In this document: piece after piece, positions 1 through 4,756 of the stretch
Layout: each line of letters opens with the position of its first letter
How positions within the stretch are numbered: the stretch's first letter is position 1
Assembly: GCA_002435335.1 (NCBI GenBank)
Contig: DJMI01000162.1
Span: forward strand, 3,553-9,312
DNA from: Nitrosomonas sp. UBA6494
Lineage (GTDB): Bacteria; Pseudomonadota; Gammaproteobacteria; Burkholderiales; Nitrosomonadaceae
Direction of reading: 5' to 3'
Length of the DNA: 5,760 bases
Program-made: the position numbers and the translations under genes
The notes under the pieces: generated by a model
Told to the model about the DNA's origin: nothing
Seen by the model: only the letters and a program-made list of their open reading frames with translations
Database searches by the model: none

Positions 1-296
1 AATAAATGATGGAATTGATAAATGAAACCGAGCGAACCGTTACGTAAACGGCAACGTGCTTCCTCGCTGATGTGTGCGATATCTTGATCGAGAATCCGAA
101 TACTTCCGCTGGTGGGTGCGTCCAGTCCGCCCAGAACGTGCAACAGCGTGCTTTTACCGGAGCCCGATGCGCCGACGATGGCGAGCATTTCGCCTTTGTT
201 GAGATCCAAATTGACGCCTTTGAGCACCGGAACAGCCAAATCACCTTGGGAAAATTGCTTGACCAGGTTACGGCACGAGATAACCGAATCACTCAT
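1..296 (-). CDS. lolD: Lipoprotein-releasing ABC transporter ATP-binding subunit LolD (partial, N-terminal 98 codons)
   Basis: This is the ATPase of the LolCDE-type complex, which extracts outer-membrane lipoproteins from the inner membrane and hands them to the chaperone LolA; it works on the cytoplasmic face. Translation from the ATG at 296-294 gives 98 residues before the window edge cuts the gene. Visible are the Walker A motif GASGSGKST (residues 42-50), the following LLHVLGGLD stretch and the Q-loop region GFIYQFHHL (90-98, Gln94), which is typical of LolD within the MacB/LolD/FtsE class. The Walker B, signature and H-loop motifs lie outside the window. The ATG overlaps the lolC stop by 8 nt, and a GGAGG Shine-Dalgarno (minus strand, 310-306) lies 9 nt upstream inside lolC, so translation is probably coupled. 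The motifs together with the lolC neighbour make the assignment firm; the length is unknown because the gene is truncated by the edge. Confidence 0.95.
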   Translation of the reverse strand, partial: MSDSVISCRNLVKQFSQGDLAVPVLKGVNLDLNKGEMLAIVGASGSGKSTLLHVLGGLDAPTSGSIRILDQDIAHISEEARCRLRNGSLGFIYQFHHL

Positions 297-1536
297 AACG
301 CAACGCCTCCGCCGGATTGACTTTGGAAGCGCGGTAGCTGGGATAAATCGTTGCCAGCAGACTGAGCACGAAAGAAGTGACCGCAACCGTGGTGATATCC
401 GTCATTTGCGGATCGGTTGGGATGGTGCTGATGTAATAGATTTCTCGTGACAGAAATTGCACATGAAACAGACTTTCAATAAATGCCACTACTTCGCCGA
501 CGTTGTACGCCAACAACAAACCGCCGGTAACGCCGAGCAAAGTACCGAATACACCGATAAACGTACCCTGTACGATGAAAATCTTCATGATACTGCGCGG
601 GCTGGCACCCAATGTGCGCAAAATCGCAATGTCGGATTCCTTATCGGTGACTGCCATCACCAGCGTCGAGACGATGTTGAATGCCGCTACGGCGATGATC
701 AGTGCAAGAATCAATGACAGCATGCGCTTTTCGATTTGAATGGCACGGAAGTAATTGGCGTGCTGTTTGGTCCAATCGCTGATATAACTGTCCGTCGTCA
801 GCATCGCAGGCAATTCGCCAACAACTTTGGGCGCTTGGAATAAGTCATTCAGTTTTAAGCGTACACCGGAGACATCATCATTTTCCATACGGTATAGCTT
901 TTGCGCGTCGAACATGTGGATCAGCACCAAACCGGAATCGTATTCGTAATGTCCGACTTCGAAGATGCCGACCACGGTGAATTGTTTCAGGCGCGGCAAA
1001 ATGCCGGCAGGGGTGACTTGTCCTTGCGGTGAAATCAATACGATTTTGTCGCCGACAAACGTGCCCATCGAGCGCGCCAATTCCATGCCGATGACGATAC
1101 CGAATTCACCGGGCTGCAGATTATTCAGATCACCGTTGATCATTGTTTGAGCGAAATCGGCAACTTTGTTTTCCATCACCGGCAAAACGCCGCGTACGAC
1201 TACACCTTGTACTACCTGATTGTGGGATAGCATGCCCTGAGCGCTGACATACGGTGCCGCAGCTTCAACCTGTGGATGTTTGGAAGCTTCATCCGCTGTC
1301 TGTTGCCAGTGGCGGAGATTACCTTGATAGCTAACGATTTGTACGTGTGAAGCCACGCCGAGGATACGCGAGCGCACCTCTTTCTGGAATCCGTTCATGA
1401 CCGACATCACAGTAATCAACGCGGTCATTCCGAGTGTAATACCCATTAGGGAAATTAAGGAAATGAACGAGATAAAATGATTGCGTTTTTTTGCCCGCGT
1501 ATAGCGCAAGCCAATGAAAAGTTCGTAAGGGGACAC
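289..1536 (-). CDS. lolC: Lipoprotein-releasing ABC transporter permease, LolC/LolE family
   Basis: This is the inner-membrane permease that works with LolD to release lipoproteins toward LolA. The 415 residues match the usual family length of about 400-415. Four membrane segments can be read, at roughly 23-48, 272-296, 318-345 and 381-402, with a large periplasmic domain at about 50-270 and an FtsX-type C-terminal domain. Family landmarks are RYTRAKKRNHFISFIS (11-26), MNGFQKE (47-53), the coupling-helix region TDKESDIAILRTLGAS (297-312) and the C-terminus YPSYRASKVNPAEALRYE (398-415). A proline-bounded segment at about 170-181 (P..QVTPAGILP) resembles the LolA-binding Hook of E. coli LolC, which LolE lacks, so LolC or the single-permease form LolF fits better than LolE. 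The start codon is GTG (1536-1534), chosen because translation from it begins with the family's SPYE.FIGLRYTRA pattern; the ribosome site before it is weak. It is the first gene of lolC-lolD. Confidence 0.95.
   Translation of the reverse strand: MSPYELFIGLRYTRAKKRNHFISFISLISLMGITLGMTALITVMSVMNGFQKEVRSRILGVASHVQIVSYQGNLRHWQQTADEASKHPQVEAAAPYVSAQGMLSHNQVVQGVVVRGVLPVMENKVADFAQTMINGDLNNLQPGEFGIVIGMELARSMGTFVGDKIVLISPQGQVTPAGILPRLKQFTVVGIFEVGHYEYDSGLVLIHMFDAQKLYRMENDDVSGVRLKLNDLFQAPKVVGELPAMLTTDSYISDWTKQHANYFRAIQIEKRMLSLILALIIAVAAFNIVSTLVMAVTDKESDIAILRTLGASPRSIMKIFIVQGTFIGVFGTLLGVTGGLLLAYNVGEVVAFIESLFHVQFLSREIYYISTIPTDPQMTDITTVAVTSFVLSLLATIYPSYRASKVNPAEALRYE
306..310 (-). promoter_or_regulatory. 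Shine-Dalgarno site for lolD inside the end of lolC
   Basis: The minus strand reads GGAGG at 310-306, nine bases before the lolD ATG at 296. It lies within the last codons of lolC. This supports the chosen lolD start and coupled translation through the ATGAGTGA stop/start overlap (289-296). Confidence 0.7.
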
Positions 1537-1554
1537 GAATTAATTTACCCGTAA

Positions 1555-1583
1555 TATATATAGACAGACCGAGAAGTTTGCCA
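1555..1583 (-). promoter_or_regulatory. Candidate sigma70-type promoter for lolC-lolD
   Basis: On the minus strand, TGGCAA (1583-1578) and TATATA (1560-1555) are separated by 17 bp; TATATT at 1558-1553 is an alternative -10 with 19-bp spacing. The -35 matches consensus at only three positions. Transcription would start near 1548, leaving a leader of only about a dozen bases before the GTG at 1536. The -35 lies 4 bp from the edge of the palindromic element at 1587-1731. This is a weak inference from sequence alone. Confidence 0.3.
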
Positions 1584-1586
1584 CAT

Positions 1587-1731
1587 TAACAGGCCGTTGA
1601 GAAACTATCTGCGTTGCCACCTTCGCGTTAAAAACAGGCTCAGAATGCTCATTTATTAGGCATAAACTGCGCTTTACTCCTGTTTTTGCCTTGCATCGTC
1701 TGCCTCAAAAACGTTTTTCAACGGCCTGTTA
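1587..1731. mobile_element. MITE-like palindromic repeat element, 145 bp, with 14-bp terminal inverted repeats
   Basis: The ends are a perfect 14-bp inverted repeat: TAACAGGCCGTTGA at 1587-1600 and its reverse complement at 1718-1731. Pairing continues inward with one mismatch for a further four bases. Both ends carry TA (1587-1588 and 1730-1731), which could be a TA target duplication around a 141-bp core, as in elements moved by IS630/Tc1-mariner-type transposases. A nested perfect 9-bp inverted repeat, AAAAACAGG at 1630-1638 with its complement at 1679-1687, and a 12-bp palindrome AAAAACGTTTTT (1707-1718) show that the element can fold back along most of its length. It contains no open reading frame. 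It fills most of the gap between the Crp/Fnr-type gene and lolC, so it may also act as a transcription barrier between them. That it is mobile or multicopy is inferred; other copies cannot be seen here. Confidence 0.75.
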
Positions 1732-1773
1732 GGATGCAGCTTAACAAATAATCGGAGCTTACGACATTGCATT

Positions 1774-2496
1774 TTACAAACCGCCGCGGGCGTCACTGAC
1801 CATTTGTGAAAGTTTTTCGATATCCAGGATGTGTAAATCGTGTTTTTGTCTTTTAATCAGCTTGTTTCTCGCCAATTCATTCAATTCGCGCGAGACCGCT
1901 TCACGGTGCGTACTGACCAGATTGGCGATTTCGGTTTGCGTCGGTGCCGGAGAGATAATGGCAGTATTGGCGGAATTCATGTGATTCTTTGCAAACCGTA
2001 ACAATTCGGCTTGAATGCGGCTGCGTACCGTCATCGTGCTGTAATCGTAAATTCTTTCGGTCAAACGTCGAATTTGTCCGGTCAGACGCTTCAATATGAT
2101 CTCGGCGATTTTTCGGTTGGAGTAGATGAGATTGCAAAAATCTTCAGCAGACATCGATGCCAGCAGCACGCTGGTTTTGGCAATTGCCGTGGCTGAACGG
2201 GGGCAGCCATCGAGTGCGGTTAGCTCCCCGAACATTTCACCGGCCGACAGATCGCACAAAATAACTTCTTGTCCGGATACGCTGTGATACATGACACGAA
2301 CTTCACCCTGAACAATAAAAAAAACACTATTGCTCTTATCGCGATAGCGTACGATCTCATTATCTATTTCATAACGATACCATTGACATACGGTTGCGGC
2401 CATTTCAACATCCTTAGGATGTAAATTTTGAAATTCCTTGATTGATGACAGCATAGCTACTGCACGGTCAATCGGTATATTTCTAGATACAGTCAT
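1774..2496 (-). CDS. Crp/Fnr family transcriptional regulator
   Basis: This is a 240-residue cytoplasmic DNA-binding protein of the CRP/FNR superfamily, which is usually 210-250 residues. The N-terminal cyclic-nucleotide-binding fold spans about 10-125, with a phosphate-binding-cassette-like stretch GEMFGEL (86-92) and R100-S101 corresponding to the Gly-Glu and Arg-Ser of E. coli CRP. The dimer helix is at about 127-155 and the winged helix-turn-helix at about 185-217; its recognition helix, THREAVSRELNELARN, carries R198, E199 and R203 where CRP has R180, E181 and R185. The four cysteines (37, 81, 98, 121) are scattered, without the N-terminal cluster of FNR, so an oxygen-sensing iron-sulfur cluster is unlikely. 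By my alignment, CRP Thr127 is replaced by leucine and Ser128 by threonine, so cAMP binding is doubtful. The ATG at 2496 has no clear Shine-Dalgarno; Met15 has none either, and the longer start is kept because the N-terminal helix aligns with the family. The target genes are unknown. Confidence 0.9.
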   Translation of the reverse strand: MTVSRNIPIDRAVAMLSSIKEFQNLHPKDVEMAATVCQWYRYEIDNEIVRYRDKSNSVFFIVQGEVRVMYHSVSGQEVILCDLSAGEMFGELTALDGCPRSATAIAKTSVLLASMSAEDFCNLIYSNRKIAEIILKRLTGQIRRLTERIYDYSTMTVRSRIQAELLRFAKNHMNSANTAIISPAPTQTEIANLVSTHREAVSRELNELARNKLIKRQKHDLHILDIEKLSQMVSDARGGL

Positions 2497-2551
2497 ACGA
2501 ATATTTAATGGTTAGTTCGCAGAATTTTACTGATATGATTCTAAACAACTC

Positions 2552-2557
2552 TATAAT
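2552..2557 (+). promoter_or_regulatory. Consensus -10 box (TATAAT) upstream of hpt
   Basis: There is a perfect TATAAT on the plus strand in the divergent intergenic region. The -35 is poor: the best candidate, TTACTG at 2527-2532, is 19 bp away, so an activator may be needed or the match may be chance in AT-rich DNA. Transcription would begin near 2564, giving a leader of about 140 nt before the Hpt start. The complementary strand reads ATTATA here, so part of the same stretch (TATTAT, 2558-2553) could also serve the divergent Crp/Fnr gene. Confidence 0.4.
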
Positions 2558-2583
2558 ACGCCGAAAGGGGCGTTAACATTAGT

Positions 2584-2642
2584 TACAGAAGAAATTTTGT
2601 AAAATTTTTTGAGGTTGATGGAATCTATAAATTTCTTCTGTA
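2584..2642. repeat. 14-bp perfect inverted repeat with 31-nt spacer in the hpt leader
   Basis: TACAGAAGAAATTT at 2584-2597 is exactly repeated in reverse complement at 2629-2642. In RNA it would form a 14-bp AU-rich stem with a 31-nt loop. As DNA, the half-sites are far apart for a simple dimer operator. It falls between the consensus -10 box and the terminator-like hairpin, which suggests a structured leader or small RNA. Its function is unknown. Confidence 0.6.
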
Positions 2643-2653
2643 CGAAATTATTG

Positions 2654-2682
2654 GGCGATTCATTAATTGCAGTCGCCTTTTT
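2654..2682 (+). terminator. Terminator-like hairpin just upstream of hpt (possible attenuator or small-RNA end)
   Basis: GGCGATT at 2654-2660 pairs with AGTCGCC at 2671-2677 (seven pairs, one of them G-U) around a 10-nt loop, followed at once by TTTTT (2678-2682). This is the form of a short intrinsic terminator on the plus strand. It ends only 20 nt before the Hpt start codon and points toward it, so it cannot end any gene on the left (the Crp/Fnr gene goes the other way). It would instead end a short leader or small RNA. The stem is short, so efficiency is uncertain. Confidence 0.45.
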
Positions 2683-2702
2683 GTTGACGGAAGAGGAATG
2701 CC

Positions 2703-3056
2703 ATGACTCAGGAAAACGAATCTGCACCGGTTGAAATGTCGGTTTTGCGGCAACAATTTGAAAATGATAAGGCCATCATGCGGCGATTTGGTTTTAAATT
2801 CATAGAAGTTGCCAGGGAAGGGTTGTGCGAAATGAAATTAGCTCACAACAAGCGTGATTTACCCGAGTTGGCTCGCCTAGGTCACAAATTAAAATCATCG
2901 GCAAGAACGATCGGAGCCTTAAGTTTTTCAGATTTATGCGAAGCCCTTGAGGCTGCAAATGCCAATGGCGATTGGGCTGCTGCCGAAGCCGCCATAGTAA
3001 GATTGCCGCTGCTATTGGATCAAATTACAAATCAGCTCAATCGGGAATTTGAGTAA
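2703..3056 (+). CDS. Stand-alone Hpt (histidine phosphotransfer) domain protein
   Basis: This 117-residue cytoplasmic protein is essentially a single Hpt domain, the small helical bundle that passes phosphate between response-regulator receiver domains in multistep phosphorelays. The key motif is LGHKLKSSARTIGALSF (59-75), matching the family pattern H-x-L-K-[SG]-x-A...-[IL]-G-A; His61 is the predicted phosphorylated residue. Helices before it (about 12-48) and after it (about 76-116, DLCEALEAANANGDWAAAE...) are as expected. The start is set by AGAGGA (2692-2697), 5 nt before the ATG. No hybrid kinase or response regulator lies in the window, so it is an orphan here and its partners are unknown. 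It is divergent from the Crp/Fnr-type gene across a 206-bp region, so the two might share regulatory sites. The Hpt identity is confident; the pathway is not known. Confidence 0.9.
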   Translation: MTQENESAPVEMSVLRQQFENDKAIMRRFGFKFIEVAREGLCEMKLAHNKRDLPELARLGHKLKSSARTIGALSFSDLCEALEAANANGDWAAAEAAIVRLPLLLDQITNQLNREFE

Positions 3057-3071
3057 CTCTGCAAATTAACA

Positions 3072-3097
3072 GCGGTAAGAGGTGATTTATCTACCGC
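3072..3097 (+). terminator. Weak hairpin after hpt, possible terminator
   Basis: GCGGTA (3072-3077) pairs with TACCGC (3092-3097), with two more pairs possible past a one-base bulge. The bases after it (ATTGGTGTTTTG) are only moderately T-rich, so this is a poor match to an intrinsic terminator. It begins 15 nt after the Hpt stop codon and is the only structure there that could separate hpt from pnt transcription. Confidence 0.25.
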
Positions 3098-3168
3098 ATT
3101 GGTGTTTTGATTATCTCCCAATAACAGGTTTTTCCTGATCCGATTAATGCATTATGCACAATTTGATT

Positions 3169-3174
3169 TATAAT
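3169..3174 (+). promoter_or_regulatory. Candidate -10 box for the pnt operon
   Basis: There is a perfect TATAAT 78 bp before the pntAA start. No good -35 lies at 16-18 bp; TTAATG (3144-3149) at 19 bp is the nearest. Predicted transcription starts near 3181, with a leader of about 70 nt. The position upstream of a three-gene operon makes it plausible. Confidence 0.45.
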
Positions 3175-3239
3175 GCGCAGTTCATTAAAAAATTTACAAT
3201 AACTTTGATTTTTATTTGCAAGCAAGCGAATAAAGAAAA

Positions 3240-3244
3240 GGGAG
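3240..3244 (+). promoter_or_regulatory. Shine-Dalgarno site of pntAA
   Basis: GGGAG within AAGGGAGA sits 7 nt before the ATG at 3252 and fixes that codon as the start. Confidence 0.7.
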
Positions 3245-3251
3245 ATTATCA

Positions 3252-4379
3252 ATGCAAATAGGTATACCCGCAGAAATTCGCGAAGGTGAGACGCGTGTGG
3301 CGGCTACGCCGGAAACTGTGAAAAAATTTACTGCCAAGGGTGTTCATAATGTGTTTGTGCAGTCTGGCGCAGGTATGGGTGCCAGTATGCCGGACTCAGC
3401 TTTCCAAGAAGCGGGGGCAACTATCGTAGCCAGCGCCGCTGATCTTTACGCGCAATCGGAAATCATACTCAAAGTACGCGGACCGGAGCCGGATGAACTG
3501 GCGATGATGCGTAAAGATGCTGTGCTGGTAGGGCTTTTGGCACCCCATCGTCAAGAAAATGTGACCACGCTGGCGCAATCAGGACTAACGGCTTTCGCGA
3601 TGGAAAAATTGCCGCGTATTTCCCGGGCGCAAAATATGGATGTGCTGTCGTCGCAAGCAAATATCGCTGGTTATAAAGCCGTTATCATGGCAGCCAATGT
3701 TTATCAGCGTTTTTTTCCGATGCTGATGACCGCTGCAGGCACGGTAAAAGCGGCACGTGTTTTGATACTGGGAGCAGGTGTTGCCGGTTTGCAGGCAATC
3801 GCGACGGCAAAACGTCTGGGGGCAGTCGTGGAAGCGTTCGATGTGCGCCCAGCGACCAAAGAGCAGGTAGAAAGCTTAGGTGCTAAGTTTGTCGAGGTGC
3901 CATTGAGTGATGAAGAAAAAGCCAAAGCGGAAACGGCGGGCGGTTATGCGACAGAAATGTCAGAGGATTACAAACGCCGCCAAGGCGAGTTGGTGCACGA
4001 GCGCGCAATCGCGGCGGATGTCATTATCACCACGGCTTTGATTCCCGGGCGTCCTGCGCCGGTTTTGATCAAAGAAGATACGGTCAAGGCGATGAAGCCG
4101 GGTTCAGTAATAGTGGATATGGCAGTTGAAGCGGGTGGCAACTGCCCGTTGTCCGAGCTTAATCAAACTGTGGTCAAACATGGCGTGCATTTGATCGGTA
4201 TCGCCAATATTCCGGCTTTGGTGGCGGCTGATTCCAGTACGCTATACGCACGCAATCTGATGAATTTTCTCAATCTGATGTTCGATGCTGAAAGCGGCAA
4301 GCTGAAAATAGACCGGGAAGATGAAATCATCGCTGGAACGTTGCTGTGTACCGGTGGGGAAGTTGTCACTAAATCATAA
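3252..4379 (+). CDS. pntAA: NAD(P) transhydrogenase subunit alpha part 1 (NAD(H)-binding domain I)
   Basis: This is the peripheral cytoplasmic NAD(H)-binding component of proton-translocating transhydrogenase, which transfers hydride from NADH to NADP+ at the expense of the proton gradient. At 375 residues it matches the stand-alone alpha-1 subunit of split systems such as Rhodospirillum rubrum, not the fused E. coli PntA of about 510. Visible landmarks are the N-terminal IGIPAEIREGETRVAATPE of the alanine dehydrogenase/PNT fold, the RAQ loop RISRAQNMD (122-130, R125 and Q127), SSQANIAGY (133-141), the Rossmann glycines GAGVAGLQA (174-182), the mobile loop around GGYATEMSEDYKRRQ (230-244), TTALIPGRPAPVLI (260-273) and AVEAGGNCPLSE (291-302). 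All expected motifs are intact. It opens a three-gene operon: pntAB follows after 68 nt. A bare alanine dehydrogenase is ruled out by these motifs and the neighbours. Confidence 0.97.
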   Translation: MQIGIPAEIREGETRVAATPETVKKFTAKGVHNVFVQSGAGMGASMPDSAFQEAGATIVASAADLYAQSEIILKVRGPEPDELAMMRKDAVLVGLLAPHRQENVTTLAQSGLTAFAMEKLPRISRAQNMDVLSSQANIAGYKAVIMAANVYQRFFPMLMTAAGTVKAARVLILGAGVAGLQAIATAKRLGAVVEAFDVRPATKEQVESLGAKFVEVPLSDEEKAKAETAGGYATEMSEDYKRRQGELVHERAIAADVIITTALIPGRPAPVLIKEDTVKAMKPGSVIVDMAVEAGGNCPLSELNQTVVKHGVHLIGIANIPALVAADSSTLYARNLMNFLNLMFDAESGKLKIDREDEIIAGTLLCTGGEVVTKS

Positions 4380-4386
4380 AAGGCAA

Positions 4387-4426
4387 TGACTGTATTATTC
4401 ATGAAAACACTTGGAAAATACGGTCA
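4387..4426 (+). other. Stem-loop in the pntAA-pntAB gap
   Basis: TGACTGTATT (4387-4396) pairs with AATACGGTCA (4417-4426): ten pairs, one of them G-U, with a 20-nt loop. No T tract follows, so it is not a typical terminator. It ends 9 nt before the pntAB Shine-Dalgarno. It might protect or process the transcript and set the ratio of subunits, which is inference. Confidence 0.4.
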
Positions 4427-4435
4427 ACGAAATAT

Positions 4436-4442
4436 AAAGGAG
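4436..4442 (+). promoter_or_regulatory. Shine-Dalgarno site of pntAB
   Basis: AAAGGAG lies 5 nt before the ATG at 4448. It is a near-ideal ribosome site that fixes the start of this small gene. Confidence 0.75.
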
Positions 4443-4447
4443 TAATC

Positions 4448-4756
4448 ATGATCGGTGAAGTCGATCCAGTTATTGTCAATCTGACGGTTTTTGTGCTGGC
4501 TATTTTTGTTGGCTACCATGTGGTTTGGAACGTTACGCCTGCACTGCATACGCCGCTCATGTCGGTAACCAATGCCATTTCCGGCATTATCCTGGTCGGT
4601 GCCATGCTGGCGGCGGGTCCGGCGGAAACCGACTGGGGCGTTTGGTTGGGTGCCGCCGCGGTTACCCTTGCCGCGATAAATGTATTCGGCGGCTTTCTGG
4701 TTAGCCAGCGCATGCTGGAAATGTTCAAGAAAAAAGACAAAAAAGGAAGCGCATAA
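4448..4756 (+). CDS. pntAB: NAD(P) transhydrogenase subunit alpha part 2 (small membrane subunit)
   Basis: This is the small integral membrane subunit that supplies the first helices of the proton-conducting domain II; in E. coli the equivalent is fused to the C-terminus of PntA. The 102 residues show three hydrophobic segments, at about 8-27, 43-58 and 63-86. The conserved PALHTPLMSVTNAISGI (31-47) lies between the first and second, and a lysine-rich cytoplasmic tail (MFKKKDKKG) ends the protein. The length is normal for split-type PntAB (about 100-140). The gene lies between pntAA and pntB. Its stop TAA is followed with no gap by the pntB ATG (TAAATG at 4754-4759), which suggests coupled translation. 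Confidence 0.96.
   Translation: MIGEVDPVIVNLTVFVLAIFVGYHVVWNVTPALHTPLMSVTNAISGIILVGAMLAAGPAETDWGVWLGAAAVTLAAINVFGGFLVSQRMLEMFKKKDKKGSA

Noticed and set aside
72..1150. Several plus-strand frames (72-320, 112-450, 457-717, 503-739, 965-1150)
   Set aside because: All are antisense to lolD and lolC, which have clear family motifs; the frames lack recognisable motifs and convincing ribosome sites.
1901..2196. Overlapping short frames within the Crp/Fnr gene on both strands
   Set aside because: They are shadows of the intact regulator frame.
2558..2573. Small ACGCC/GGCGT palindrome after the TATAAT
   Set aside because: Five base pairs with a six-base loop is within chance, and it has no context beyond its position near the possible start site.
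2497..2702. FNR-box (TTGAT-N4-ATCAA) or CRP-box sites in the divergent region
   Set aside because: TTGAT occurs at 2615-2619, but the facing half-site is absent; no acceptable two-part match was found by eye.
3123..3136. TAACAGG-like bases at 3122-3128, similar to the end of the element at 1587-1731, and a small CAGG/CCTG hairpin
   Set aside because: The match is only seven bases, with no second end and no further similarity; the four-base stem is too short to mean anything.
3396..4402. Minus-strand frames opposite pntAA (3396-3578, 3469-3660, 3704-3925, 4163-4402)
   Set aside because: They are antisense to pntAA and have no family resemblance.
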